Assembly (NCBI RefSeq): GCF_028649535.1
Contig: NZ_JAQSJE010000002.1
Coordinates: forward strand, 136,645 to 200,644
DNA: 64,000 nt
Direction: 5' to 3'
Source: Mannheimia cairinae
GTDB taxonomy: Bacteria; Pseudomonadota; Gammaproteobacteria; Enterobacterales; Pasteurellaceae
The position numbers were made by a program, and so were the translations under genes. This document shows, piece by piece, positions 1-9,514 of this stretch (positions within the stretch are counted from its first letter, which is position 1; the number at the start of each line of letters is the position of its first letter). Below the pieces are notes generated by a model that did not search any database, had not been told where the DNA came from, and worked only from the letters and a program-made list of their open reading frames with translations.

Positions 1-24
1 TATTTTATAGTCGCTATTTCTTAA

Positions 25-984
25 TTACATTCTTGCCTCAAGTAACTTTACTAATGCTTTGATATGATCACCTGTTGCATTAAGTGCTGGAATATAGCGA
101 TAAGATTCGCCACCCGCATGTTCAAAGTTTTCTTTATTCTCTTCTGCAATCTCTTCTAAAGTTTCTAAACAGTCTGCGGAAAAGCCTGGGCAGATAACTG
201 CTACTTTTTTAATCCCTTTTTTAGGGAATTCTTCTAAAGTCTCATCTGTATAAGGTTGTAGCCATTCTTCATCACCAAAACGAGATTGGAAGGATAAAAG
301 CCATTGTTCTTTAGTTAAACCTAATTTTTCAGTAACTAATTCTGCTGTTTCATAACAATGTTTTGGATAAAAATCCCCTTCATCGGCATAACGTTTTGGT
401 ATTCCGTGGAATGAGAATAGCAATAGCTCATCGGGGTCTAATGCAATAGAATTAGCAAGAGCTTGAATATAAAGCGGATCGTTATGATAACTATGAATAA
501 ACTCAAATGGCACAATATTACGTTGAGATTTTAGACCATTAGCAAAGGCATCTAATACCGAAGCTGTTGTCGTGCTGCTATATTGTGGGTAAAGGGGCAG
601 TACAATAATTTTATCAACATTTTGTTTGATAAGGCTATCTGTTGCACTTTCCATACTTGGATTACCATAAGACATACCTAATTCGACCACAACATTTTTA
701 CCTTTTACATCAAAATAATGCTGAACGGCTCTTTGTTGTTGGCGAGAAATAGCCAATAGTGGTGAGCCATCTTCACTCCAAACCGATTGATATAATTTAG
801 CTACTTTAGGTGAGCGCTTTGGTAAGACAATAAAATTTAAAATTGCCTGCCATTTCAGTTTCGGTAAATCAATTACACGAGGGTCGCTTAAAAACTGTTT
901 CAAATAACGTTTTACTGCACTTGGGGTTGGCTCATCGGGTGTACCTAAATTAGCTAATAAAATACCGATTTTTTGTTCACTCAT
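25..984 (-). CDS. hemH: ferrochelatase
   Basis: Inserts ferrous iron into protoporphyrin IX, the last step of protoheme synthesis, at the cytoplasmic face of the membrane. The 319-residue product has the normal bacterial length. It starts with the family hallmark ILLANLGTP (residues 8-16), carries the metal-site histidine in SFHGIP (H193) and the conserved acidic helix [12 protein letters not shown] (E274 region). The ATG at 984 opens directly on the conserved N-terminus, so the start is secure. The gene is transcribed leftwards and diverges from rpmH across about 250 bases. No haem regulatory site was recognised. Confidence 0.97.
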   Translation of the reverse strand: MSEQKIGILLANLGTPDEPTPSAVKRYLKQFLSDPRVIDLPKLKWQAILNFIVLPKRSPKVAKLYQSVWSEDGSPLLAISRQQQRAVQHYFDVKGKNVVVELGMSYGNPSMESATDSLIKQNVDKIIVLPLYPQYSSTTTASVLDAFANGLKSQRNIVPFEFIHSYHNDPLYIQALANSIALDPDELLLFSFHGIPKRYADEGDFYPKHCYETAELVTEKLGLTKEQWLLSFQSRFGDEEWLQPYTDETLEEFPKKGIKKVAVICPGFSADCLETLEEIAEENKENFEHAGGESYRYIPALNATGDHIKALVKLLEARM

Positions 985-1072
985 TTTATGCTCTTGTAGA
1001 AAATGGAATCATTACGCTAAATTATGCCATAAAGAAACAGAAAATTCTGCGAAAATTAATCGCTAGAAGATA

Positions 1073-1081
1073 ACAAGCGGT
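1073..1081 (+). other. DNA uptake signal sequence core (ACAAGCGGT)
   Basis: Exact Apl-type USS core followed by C and an AT-rich tail containing TTTGCAA, lying between hemH and rpmH. It is the only exact core in the first 25 kb. Confidence 0.8.
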
Positions 1082-1237
1082 CTAATTTTTTAAAAAGTTT
1101 GCAAACAATATAGAAAGGATGTGAGTTTCGTTCTTGCTTTTTGTTTCGTTTGCTTGTAGAATTGCAACTCTTTTTTATGGTCCTTGTTTGGCAGAAAATT
1201 TATATGCCAACTTTTTAAATTTTTAGGTAGATAAGCA

Positions 1238-1372
1238 ATGAAACGTACATTTCAACCTTCAGTATTAAAACGTGCTCGTACTCACGGTTTCCGTGCTCGT
1301 ATGGCTACTAAAAACGGTCGTCAAGTATTAGCACGCCGTCGTGCAAAAGGCCGTAAATCTTTATCTGCATAA
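1238..1372 (+). CDS. rpmH: 50S ribosomal protein L34
   Basis: Short basic ribosomal protein of 44 residues beginning [19 protein letters not shown] and ending RKSLSA, the standard bacterial L34 pattern. It lies just upstream of rnpA, as in most bacteria. The weak Shine-Dalgarno region AGGTAG lies 8-13 bases before the ATG. Codon use is strongly biased to highly expressed codons. L34 and the RNase P protein are normally co-transcribed, and only 37 bases separate the two here. Confidence 0.97.
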   Translation: MKRTFQPSVLKRARTHGFRARMATKNGRQVLARRRAKGRKSLSA

Positions 1373-1409
1373 TTTGTAGTAAAGTAAAGCCCAACCACCT
1401 TATATAAGT

Positions 1410-1784
1410 GTGAAGAAGCAAGCCTTTTCTCGGGAGCTACGTTTGTTAGCTCCCGTTCAATTTAAAGCTGTGTTTGAAGAACCTCTTCGAGCTAGCACTC
1501 CTCAAATGACACTTCTTGCCAGACAAAATACGGCAGAGAATCCTCGTCTTGGTTTAACCGTTGCTAAAAAACATCTAAAGCGGGCTCACGAACGTAATCG
1601 TATTAAACGTATTGTGCGAGAAAGCTTTCGTTTAAAACAGCACGAATTACCTAATTTTGATTTTGTATTTGTTGCAAAAGGTGGAATTGGTAAGCTAGAT
1701 AATGCAACCATTTTTGAAACGCTTGAAAAATTATGGGCAAGACACATTCGACTAAGCAAAAAAACGGTTCAAACAAACCAGTAA
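1410..1784 (+). CDS. rnpA: ribonuclease P protein component
   Basis: Protein subunit of RNase P, which removes 5' leaders from pre-tRNAs. The 124-residue product contains the RNR signature region ([16 protein letters not shown], about residues 59-74) and the hydrophobic core [13 protein letters not shown]. The start is GTG at 1410, because no ATG lies near the conserved N-terminus FSRELRLL. The 3' end overlaps yidD by 52 bases in another frame, an arrangement conserved in gammaproteobacteria. Basic and very similar to the Haemophilus protein as I recall it. Confidence 0.95.
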   Translation: MKKQAFSRELRLLAPVQFKAVFEEPLRASTPQMTLLARQNTAENPRLGLTVAKKHLKRAHERNRIKRIVRESFRLKQHELPNFDFVFVAKGGIGKLDNATIFETLEKLWARHIRLSKKTVQTNQ

Positions 1785-2059
1785 AAGAACCAAGCAAAAT
1801 TAGTTTATTTGCAAGACTCCTCTTGTTACCTATCTATTTCTATCGTTATGCCATCAGCCCTCTTATAGGCCCCCGTTGCCGTTTTTACCCAACCTGTTCA
1901 ACTTATGCTGTTGAAGCTATTAAAATTCACGGTGCGGTAAAAGGTGGATATTTAGCAATGAAACGCATTTTACGTTGCCATCCATTTAGTGAAGGGGGAG
2001 ATGACCCTGTCCCACCTTGCAGTTGTAAACACCATAAAAATGAAAAACAGCCTAAATAG
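1733..2059 (+). CDS. yidD: membrane protein insertion efficiency factor YidD
   Basis: Small amphipathic membrane-associated protein proposed to help YidC insert inner-membrane proteins. The 108-residue product holds the family signature [18 protein letters not shown], with the conserved cysteines, and [18 protein letters not shown]. The N-terminal 25 residues are a polar extension encoded inside the rnpA overlap; a start further in is possible. In most relatives yidC follows immediately. Here the next gene is erpA on the other strand and yidC is absent from the window. Confidence 0.93.
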   Translation: MGKTHSTKQKNGSNKPVKEPSKISLFARLLLLPIYFYRYAISPLIGPRCRFYPTCSTYAVEAIKIHGAVKGGYLAMKRILRCHPFSEGGDDPVPPCSCKHHKNEKQPK

Positions 2060-2158
2060 CAAAGCATCTAGACTGTCTTGATAAAGAGAATATTTTACTT
2101 ACTAGCAGGCATATACAAGGCCACCTGCACCGCAGATGTATAAATGTAAAGGGGGTAA

Positions 2159-2500
2159 TTAAATACTAAATGAAGAGCCACAACCACAGGTTGAACTTGC
2201 ATTTGGGTTTATAACCACAAAGCGAGAACCATCTAGCCCTTCAGTATAATCTACAGTGCCACCAATCAAATACTGTAAGCTCATAGGATCAACCACCAAG
2301 CCCACATTTTGATTTTCAATAGTTAAATCACCATCGTTTACCTGATCATCAAAGGTAAAACCATATTGGAACCCACTGCACCCACCACCAGTAATATAAA
2401 CACGCAAGCGAAGATTTGGGTTATCTTCGCCTTCAATTAAGCTTTTTACTTTACGAGCTGCCGCATCGGTAAAGATTAAAGGAATTTGGATATCACTCAT
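2159..2500 (-). CDS. erpA: iron-sulfur cluster insertion protein ErpA
   Basis: A-type carrier that passes Fe-S clusters to apo-enzymes such as the isoprenoid enzymes IspG and IspH. The 113-residue product (E. coli 114) keeps the three cluster cysteines: one in [11 protein letters not shown] and two in the C-terminal CGCGSSFSI. The ATG at 2500 is the conserved MSDIQIP start. It forms the left flank of the polysaccharide locus and diverges from wzm. A partial Fur-like palindrome lies about 40-50 bases upstream (see findings). Confidence 0.96.
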   Translation of the reverse strand: MSDIQIPLIFTDAAARKVKSLIEGEDNPNLRLRVYITGGGCSGFQYGFTFDDQVNDGDLTIENQNVGLVVDPMSLQYLIGGTVDYTEGLDGSRFVVINPNASSTCGCGSSFSI

Positions 2501-2670
2501 TTTGTTTTAGATCAAACTTCTTAAAAATTCTAAGTATTATCTAATAATTATCATATAAGAGCAATGGAAAATATTGGATAGGTTAAGTGATTTTGTATGT
2601 TATAATTGCTAGTAATTTTAAATTTCTAACATTTTGTTTAATAAATAAACAGCTTTGTGGTTCTATAATT

Positions 2671-3465
2671 ATGTTTCTAAAATTATCAGGAAAAATAGCA
2701 CGTCTTCGAGCATTTGATGAGTTACTTAAACAACTGATCATTCGAGATATTAAAATTAAATACAGACGTAGTTACTTAGGTTATATTTGGAGTATTCTAA
2801 ACCCCCTTATGACAATGACGGTACTAGTCATTGTATTTTCACATTTATTTACACGTTTTGATATTGATAATTTTCCATTGTATTTAATTTCAGGTCAGAT
2901 TATTTTTAGCTTTATGGCAGAAGCAACTAATATGGCAGTGTCTTCTATTTCAAATAATGCTTCTTTGATTAAAAAGACTTATGTTCCTAAATACATATTT
3001 ACTTTATCAAAAGTTGGTAGTTCTTTAGTAAATCTCTTATTTTCTATGGGGGCGTTATTATTAGTAATGCTTTTTACTAAAGCCACTTTCTCTTGGAATT
3101 TATTATTCTTCCCATTTCTCGTTTTACAGGTCTTTGTATTTGTTCTAGGCGTTGGCCTTTTATTAGCTTCTATGTCAGTTTTTTTTCGAGATATTCAATA
3201 TTTATGGGGGGTTATTTTACCTATGTGGATGTATTTAACTCCAATTTTTTATCCAGTTTCTATTATTCCAGAGAGTTATCGAGAGCTTTATAAAATGCTG
3301 AATCCTATGTATTGGTATGTTACTCAATCTCGAGATATCATAGTGTATGCAAGATTTCCTGATACGCAATTAATTTTAATGGGAAGTTTATTTGCTATTG
3401 TGGTACTTTGTTTTGGTGCTTGGGTATTTAATAAAAAACAAGATGAGTTTATTTTATATATATGA
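2671..3465 (+). CDS. wzm: polysaccharide ABC exporter, membrane subunit (Wzm-like)
   Basis: ABC-2 type permease of 264 residues that should pair with the next gene product to move lipid-linked polysaccharide across the inner membrane. The N-terminal amphipathic segment ends in LIIRDIKIKYRRSYLGYIWS, the signature of O-antigen and teichoic-acid exporters, followed by about six membrane spans. I chose ATG 2671 because the family starts here. An upstream GTG at 2587 would add 28 hydrophobic residues not typical of the family. The stop overlaps the wzt start by 4 bases (ATGA). The gene is visibly AT-rich. Confidence 0.92.
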   Translation: MFLKLSGKIARLRAFDELLKQLIIRDIKIKYRRSYLGYIWSILNPLMTMTVLVIVFSHLFTRFDIDNFPLYLISGQIIFSFMAEATNMAVSSISNNASLIKKTYVPKYIFTLSKVGSSLVNLLFSMGALLLVMLFTKATFSWNLLFFPFLVLQVFVFVLGVGLLLASMSVFFRDIQYLWGVILPMWMYLTPIFYPVSIIPESYRELYKMLNPMYWYVTQSRDIIVYARFPDTQLILMGSLFAIVVLCFGAWVFNKKQDEFILYI

Positions 3466-4208
3466 TTAAAAGAGACATTGTTGTTGAAGTAAAGAATGCT
3501 ACGGTAAGATTTAATAAAGCATCTATTCATTATAATGGTTTAAAAGAATATTTTATTAGACTTATTAAAAAAGAACTAATGTTTGAAGAGTTTTTGGCAT
3601 TAAAAGATATTAATTTAGAAATTGCAAGGGGAGAATCTTGGGGGATCATTGGGACAAATGGATCTGGTAAATCTACCCTTTTAAAATTAATTTGTGGAAT
3701 TTTAAAACCTTATAAAGGCACGGTGAGTGTGAGAGGAAATATAGCTCCATTAATTGAATTAGGTGCAGGATTCGATCGTGAACTGACAGCAAGAGAGAAC
3801 ATCTTTTTAAATGGAGCACTCTTAGGGCATAAGAAATCGTTTATGCAAGAACATTTTGATGAAATTGTCGAATTTGCAGGATTATCTGAATTTGTTGATA
3901 TGCCTATTAAGAATTTTTCATCAGGTATGTCTGCTCGTTTAGGGTTTTCTATAGCAACTATTGTAAAGCCAGAAATTTTAATTGTAGATGAAGTTTTAGC
4001 TGTTGGCGATCAAGCATTTCAAGAAAAATGTCGTAAAAGAATGACTGAAATGCTGGCCGATGGTACAACTTTATTGTTTGTATCTCATTCTAGTCATCAA
4101 GTAAAGCAATTATGTAAAAATGTACTGTGGCTTGATAAAGGCATAGTCAAAGGATGTGGGAAAACAGAAGATGTTTTACCAAAATACATTGAGAGTTTAA
4201 AGGCATAA
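3462..4208 (+). CDS. wzt: polysaccharide ABC exporter, ATPase subunit (Wzt-like, short form)
   Basis: Nucleotide-binding subunit of the exporter. The 248-residue product has Walker A GTNGSGKST (about residues 64-72), the degenerate signature FSSGMSARLGFS, Walker B ILIVDEVLAVGD and the H-loop VSHSSHQ. It ends after the ATPase domain, so it lacks the C-terminal carbohydrate-binding domain that longer Wzt proteins (over 400 residues) use to recognise a capped O chain. In short-Wzt systems export is not gated by a terminal cap, which I infer applies here. It is coupled translationally to wzm and, by TAATG, to wbaP. Confidence 0.93.
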   Translation: MIKRDIVVEVKNATVRFNKASIHYNGLKEYFIRLIKKELMFEEFLALKDINLEIARGESWGIIGTNGSGKSTLLKLICGILKPYKGTVSVRGNIAPLIELGAGFDRELTARENIFLNGALLGHKKSFMQEHFDEIVEFAGLSEFVDMPIKNFSSGMSARLGFSIATIVKPEILIVDEVLAVGDQAFQEKCRKRMTEMLADGTTLLFVSHSSHQVKQLCKNVLWLDKGIVKGCGKTEDVLPKYIESLKA

Positions 4209-5626
4209 TGAATCATCAAAAAGCATCTAAATATGCAATGATTGGAATGGATTTATTTTCATTCTGTTTATCATTTTTTTTAGTATTATTATTGATTTCA
4301 ACAACATTTGGTGAACTTAGTAAATTTATACCATTAGGAGAAATGGAAGAAAGAGCCCTAATTCATTTCGGGCTTGCTCTGCTTTGTGTAGGCTGGTTTT
4401 GGGGCAGATTAAGGCATTATACATATAGAAAGCCATTTTGGTTTGAATTAAAAGAAATTCTAAGAACGTTATTAATTTTCTCGGTTATTGATCTTGCAAT
4501 TTTGAGCTTATCTAAATTATATGTTTCTCGGTATGTTTGGCTTTTTACATGGCTAATTATTTTAGTATTATTTCCATTAAGTCGCATTTTATTAAAAAGT
4601 TGTTTAATAAGAAAAGGATGGTTTTTAAAAGACACCGTTATTATTGGTGGTAAAGCCAATGCTGTTGATACCTATAATGCTATTATTAATGAACGTTATT
4701 TAGGGTTAAATATAAAATATTTTATTACAGATACACCTGATGCTAATCTTAAAGCACTAGGGAAAGATATTCTTTCTTATAAGCAGTTAGATGAATATTG
4801 GAAAATACTTGCTCCTAGTACGCAATTTATGATCGCATTAGAAGATAGTGAAAATACAAAAAGAGATACTTGGATTCGTAATTTAACGAAAAAAGGTTAC
4901 CGCTTTATCTCTATTATTCCAAGTTTAAGAGGATTACCGCTATATAGCACAGATATGTCGTTCTTATTTAGTTATGAAATTATTTTATTAAGAATTAACC
5001 ATAATTTAGCAAAGAGAAGTTCAAAAATTATTAAGAGAACAATGGATATTGCATTATCTTCTATATTGCTATTCTTCTTCTCTCCTATTTTATTTTTTAT
5101 TTGGCTGATAATTAGTTGTAGTGGAGGGAAAGCACTTTATTCTCATACTAGAATTGGACGTGAAGGAAAACCTTTTCAATGCTGGAAATTTCGCTCAATG
5201 AAAAAAAATGCTGATGAGATTTTGCGAGTTTATTTAGATGAAAATCCTCAAGCCTATGATGAATGGTATAGAGAAAGAAAGTTAAGAAATGATCCTCGTA
5301 TTACTAAATTTGGAGATTTGCTAAGAAAGTTTAGTTTAGATGAACTACCTCAATTATATAATGTATTAGTTGGAGAAATGAGCTTAGTTGGGCCTAGACC
5401 TATAACAAGCGATGAACTTAAATATTACCGTAATAGTTTAGATTATTATTTTATGTCTAAACCAGGTATGACAGGACTTTGGCAAGTTTCTGGGCGTAAT
5501 AATGTCAGTTATGATACTCGTGTCTATTTTGATGCTTGGTATGTGAAAAATTGGTCGGTTTGGAATGATATAGTAATTTTATGTAAAACTGTACCAGCTG
5601 TTTTTAAAAGAACAGGAGCTATGTAA
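4208..5626 (+). CDS. wbaP: undecaprenyl-phosphate hexose-1-phosphate transferase (WbaP family)
   Basis: Starts O-unit synthesis by moving a hexose-1-phosphate, usually galactose-1-P, from a UDP-sugar onto undecaprenyl phosphate. The 472-residue product has the full WbaP layout: four predicted N-terminal membrane helices (about 10-125), a Rossmann-like middle (about 140-250), a membrane hairpin (280-303) and the catalytic domain. That domain holds WKFRSM (326-331), SLDELPQL (376-383) and GPRP (395-398). Sugar specificity cannot be read from sequence. The start overlaps the wzt stop. An eight-T run lies near the 5' end. Confidence 0.92.
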   Translation: MNHQKASKYAMIGMDLFSFCLSFFLVLLLISTTFGELSKFIPLGEMEERALIHFGLALLCVGWFWGRLRHYTYRKPFWFELKEILRTLLIFSVIDLAILSLSKLYVSRYVWLFTWLIILVLFPLSRILLKSCLIRKGWFLKDTVIIGGKANAVDTYNAIINERYLGLNIKYFITDTPDANLKALGKDILSYKQLDEYWKILAPSTQFMIALEDSENTKRDTWIRNLTKKGYRFISIIPSLRGLPLYSTDMSFLFSYEIILLRINHNLAKRSSKIIKRTMDIALSSILLFFFSPILFFIWLIISCSGGKALYSHTRIGREGKPFQCWKFRSMKKNADEILRVYLDENPQAYDEWYRERKLRNDPRITKFGDLLRKFSLDELPQLYNVLVGEMSLVGPRPITSDELKYYRNSLDYYFMSKPGMTGLWQVSGRNNVSYDTRVYFDAWYVKNWSVWNDIVILCKTVPAVFKRTGAM

Positions 5627-5647
5627 TTAATTTTATGGAGAATAGAA

Positions 5648-8600
5648 ATGTCTAACGTTATAAGTCGTGTAAAGCAGGTTATTTTAGAGCCTAAGGTAAC
5701 AATAAAAAAAGTAAAATATAAATTTCAACAAAATCCAAATGATGCTTTGAATATGATTTTATCTGATATTAAGGGAGATACCAAACATTTATATCATCGT
5801 GTTAGAAAACATATTCCGATTAAATATAAAAGTAAAAACCAATTTTCTATTGTCTCTGCCTGTTATAATGTTAGTAATTATTTAGATGAGTTTTTTACTA
5901 GTATTATTTCTCAAACTTTAGACTTTAAAAAACATATTCAAATTATTTGTGTAGATGATGGTTCAACTGATAATACTGCCGAGACCATTAAAAAATGGCA
6001 ATCAAAATACCCAGATAATATTCACTATTATTATAAAGAAAATGGTGGGCAGGCTTCTGCTCGTAATTTAGGAATTGACTATGTTAAAACTGATTGGGTA
6101 ACTTTTATCGATCCTGATGATTTTATTAATAGAGATTATTTTTTTAATATTGATCGTGCGATTAATAAAAATACCAAAATGCTAGTCTCCAATTTTATTT
6201 TTTGGATGGAGGCAACAAAAACATACAGAGATGCTCACCCTCTAAAATATAGATTCTCAGATAAAGTTAGAGAGCTTAATGCTAATGATCTACAAAATTG
6301 CATTAATTTATCTGCAGCTGCCACTATTTTTAAGACTAGTGATATTTTAGAAAACCAACTTTTATTTAACCACACTGTAAAGCCTACATTTGAAGATGGT
6401 AAATTTATTGCTGATTACTTACTTACTTTATCAGGAGGTAAGGTTTCTTTTGTGAGAGATAGCCATTATCTATATAGAAAAAGGGAAGATGGTAGTTCTA
6501 CTTTAGATACTGCTTGGAAGAAAAAAGAAAAATTTTATAATGTTTTAGCTTATGGATATTTACCAATGCTAAAAGATTATTATGCTAAATATGGCAAAGT
6601 CCCATTACATATTCAAAGAACTGTTATTTATGATGTTTGTTGGTATGTTAAGCACTTATTAGATAATGAATCAAGAAGCAGTTTCTTAAATAATGAAGAA
6701 AAAGAAAACTTCCATAATGTTTTATTAGAAATTTTTACTTATATTGAAACCAAAAATATTATGAGCTTTGAATTATGTGGCATTTGGTTCTTGCATAAGG
6801 CTGCAATGATAGCAGGTTTAAAACAAGAAGATTTGCCTAGATATTTTGGTTATATTGAGAAAATAGATAGAACTAAAAAACAGGTTCTTATTTCTTACTT
6901 TACTTCACCTAAAGAATATTTAGAGAGTTTTATACTATCTGATGGTCAAGAGTTATTACCAATTTGGAGCAAAACTTTGCATAAAGTCTTTGTAGGAAAA
7001 ACAGTGTTGTTTGAAAAACGAGTTTGGTTATCCTATGATGGTATTGAGAGTAAAAGTTTTCAGTTGCTAGTTGATGGAAAAAATGTCCAACTAAATCTAA
7101 AAGGAAAATGGCATAATAAAGAGGTACCATTTAATACAATTATAGCTGATTTTCAAGTCCCCGCTAAATATAACCAGCATCATAAAGATATTTGGCTTTT
7201 AATTGATAGAGATATGCAAGCAGATGATAATGCAGAGCATCTATATCGTTATATTAAAGCTAACTATCCAGAACAAGAAGCTTATTTTGCTTTAAGTTCT
7301 AAATCTCATGATTGGGAACGTTTATATAAAGAAGGGTTTAATCTCTTAGATTATGGCACAAAAGAGTTCGAGGATATTCTATGTAAATCAGCAAAAATTA
7401 TTAGTAGTCACGCTGATGATTATATGGATAATTATTTTCAAGATCATTATGCAGGTAGTAAGAAATTTATATTTTTACAGCACGGAGTAATAAAACATAA
7501 CTTGTCTTCTTGGTTAAATAAGAAAAAGGATATAAGTTGTTTTATTACAACAACTGAAGGCGAATATCAGTCTATTGCTGGTAATTTATCACCTTATATT
7601 TTTTCTGAGCGTGATACTATATTGTCAGGCCTGCCTAGACACGATTCTTTATTAGAGGGTAATACTTTATCAAATAAAGAAATATTAATAATGCCAACTT
7701 GGCGTAGTTATATTGTGGGCAATGTAATTGCTGGAGGATTTCAGCGAGAAAAAAATAAATTCTTTACTGAAACCTTATACTATAAGCATTGGTCTGAGTT
7801 TTTAGCGAGCCCAGAATTGGAGCATTTAGTTAAAGAATCTGGTTTTAAAGTTACATTTGCACCACACGCAAATATAGAGCCTTATTTAGATGAGTTTTCT
7901 ATTCCAGATTATATTAATGTGTGGAAAGCTAAAGACGGCAAAATTCAAGATCTCTTTAGAAATGCAAAGTTTATGATTACCGATTACTCTTCGGTAGCCT
8001 TTGAAATGGCATTTTTAGGCAAACAAGTATTATATTATCAATTTGATAAAGAATTAGTATTTGGTGGCGAACATACTTACCAAAAGGGCTATTTCTCTTA
8101 CGAAGATCACGGATTCGGGCCTATTGTTGAGAATTTAGATGATTTATTAGCATCTCTTAAAGACATTTTAGAGAAAGCAGGTGAACCAGTAGAGCCATAT
8201 AAACAAAGAATTGAAAATACTTTCCCATTCCGTGATGGGAATAACTGTGAGCGTGTTTATCAAGCTATCAAAGCTTTAAATGAGTCAGAAAGGAAGGAAG
8301 TTGATTTAGATATTCTAAGAGAAGCGGTTAAATCAGCTTATAATAATAAAGCTTGGACATTATTACTCTCCCGTTGTGAGTTGTTAGAGAAATATGGAGA
8401 TGAAGCAGATCAAGCAATGACTAAACAGCTAAAACTACAAGCATTAGTAGGAGCTTATCAATTTGAAGAATTTGAGAAAATATCGTTAGAGCATATTACT
8501 CATCAACAGCAACTATCATTAAAAGCAAAACAGTTATTTATTCAGCAAAAATGGTTAGCAGCAGCTAATAAATTTACAGTACTAAACACATTAAACACAT

Positions 8601-9463
8601 TATCTGGTGATGAAGCAATGATGTTGGCTCAATGCTATGCAGAATTAAATGAAACAGGTAAGTTAGCCGCTTTACAAGAAAAGTTAGAGCTTGATGAAGA
8701 GTACAAAGTGCTTTTAGATTGCTGGTTAGCAATAAGTGAGGAACGTTGGTATGATGTAATTGTATTATTAGAACCGAAGGTTGAGGAACTAGATATCAGT
8801 TTATTAAAACGTGATAAACTACAACTTTTATTAGCACGAGCTTATCGTGTAGTAGGAGATTATACAAAAGCTCACGAGCAGTTGATTGCTTATGAAAAAC
8901 ATATAGCAGGCGATACTGATTGCAGATTAGAAATTGCTCATTTGGCATTTGTGCAAAATAATAATGATAAGGTTATTACACAGTTAAACAGAACGGCTTT
9001 TAAAGATATATTGGATTTACCTGTAACATCTTTAACTGAATATATTATTTCAACAGAAAAACTTGGTAATAGCTCTGAAAGTATGAAACTATTGGCTAAA
9101 ATTTCAGAGCGATACAAGAATGATGAAACATTGATGAGTCTTGTTGCAAATATGCTGATTCAGCAAGAGAACTGGAATAAACTTGAATTACTTTCAACTG
9201 AGTGTTATGAAAATGGTATGGAGTCAATGATTTATCCATTAGTGCTTTCGAAGACAAGGCTTGGTAAACTAGATGAAGCTTATAAATTACATATTCAACC
9301 AAAAGAAAATACTGAGTATGGCTACTTAGAAGTAGTTTCTGATTTGGCAATTATGTTTGGTAATTTAGAGTTAGCACAATACTGTTTAAGACAGATGATT
9401 GCGAAATATCCAACCAAAGATAAAGAAAATAATTTAATGAAGCTAATTTCATTATCTAAGTAA
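5648..9463 (+). CDS. multidomain transferase: GT2 glycosyltransferase + TagF-like glycerophosphotransferase + helical repeats
   Basis: Very large 1271-residue protein, probably a main builder of the surface polymer. Residues about 66-290 are a GT-A family 2 domain (FSIVSACYN, DDGS at 103-106, DPDD at 155-158). Residues about 510-878 resemble CDP-glycerol:poly(glycerophosphate) glycerophosphotransferases of the TagB/TagF type, with QHG (H612), APH (H740) and TDYSS (778-782). Residues 880-1271 are helix-rich and TPR-like. A SD (GGAG) precedes the ATG. The architecture predicts a polymer alternating sugar with glycerol- or ribitol-phosphate. The polyol and the acceptor are unknown. Confidence 0.85.
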   Translation: MSNVISRVKQVILEPKVTIKKVKYKFQQNPNDALNMILSDIKGDTKHLYHRVRKHIPIKYKSKNQFSIVSACYNVSNYLDEFFTSIISQTLDFKKHIQIICVDDGSTDNTAETIKKWQSKYPDNIHYYYKENGGQASARNLGIDYVKTDWVTFIDPDDFINRDYFFNIDRAINKNTKMLVSNFIFWMEATKTYRDAHPLKYRFSDKVRELNANDLQNCINLSAAATIFKTSDILENQLLFNHTVKPTFEDGKFIADYLLTLSGGKVSFVRDSHYLYRKREDGSSTLDTAWKKKEKFYNVLAYGYLPMLKDYYAKYGKVPLHIQRTVIYDVCWYVKHLLDNESRSSFLNNEEKENFHNVLLEIFTYIETKNIMSFELCGIWFLHKAAMIAGLKQEDLPRYFGYIEKIDRTKKQVLISYFTSPKEYLESFILSDGQELLPIWSKTLHKVFVGKTVLFEKRVWLSYDGIESKSFQLLVDGKNVQLNLKGKWHNKEVPFNTIIADFQVPAKYNQHHKDIWLLIDRDMQADDNAEHLYRYIKANYPEQEAYFALSSKSHDWERLYKEGFNLLDYGTKEFEDILCKSAKIISSHADDYMDNYFQDHYAGSKKFIFLQHGVIKHNLSSWLNKKKDISCFITTTEGEYQSIAGNLSPYIFSERDTILSGLPRHDSLLEGNTLSNKEILIMPTWRSYIVGNVIAGGFQREKNKFFTETLYYKHWSEFLASPELEHLVKESGFKVTFAPHANIEPYLDEFSIPDYINVWKAKDGKIQDLFRNAKFMITDYSSVAFEMAFLGKQVLYYQFDKELVFGGEHTYQKGYFSYEDHGFGPIVENLDDLLASLKDILEKAGEPVEPYKQRIENTFPFRDGNNCERVYQAIKALNESERKEVDLDILREAVKSAYNNKAWTLLLSRCELLEKYGDEADQAMTKQLKLQALVGAYQFEEFEKISLEHITHQQQLSLKAKQLFIQQKWLAAANKFTVLNTLNTLSGDEAMMLAQCYAELNETGKLAALQEKLELDEEYKVLLDCWLAISEERWYDVIVLLEPKVEELDISLLKRDKLQLLLARAYRVVGDYTKAHEQLIAYEKHIAGDTDCRLEIAHLAFVQNNNDKVITQLNRTAFKDILDLPVTSLTEYIISTEKLGNSSESMKLLAKISERYKNDETLMSLVANMLIQQENWNKLELLSTECYENGMESMIYPLVLSKTRLGKLDEAYKLHIQPKENTEYGYLEVVSDLAIMFGNLELAQYCLRQMIAKYPTKDKENNLMKLISLSK

Positions 9464-9514
9464 CTTTCGTTAATAAGGTGAGCATAGCTCGCCTTATTAA
9501 TATAAGGAATAGAA

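Noticed and set aside
1000-1240. Chromosome origin next to rpmH
   Set aside because: No dnaA or dnaN gene and no clear DnaA-box cluster; rpmH linkage to oriC is not general in this family.
4274-4281. Eight-T run in wbaP, and another at 3179-3186 in wzm, as phase-variation switches
   Set aside because: The tracts are short and the region is AT-rich throughout, so such runs are expected by chance; both frames are intact.
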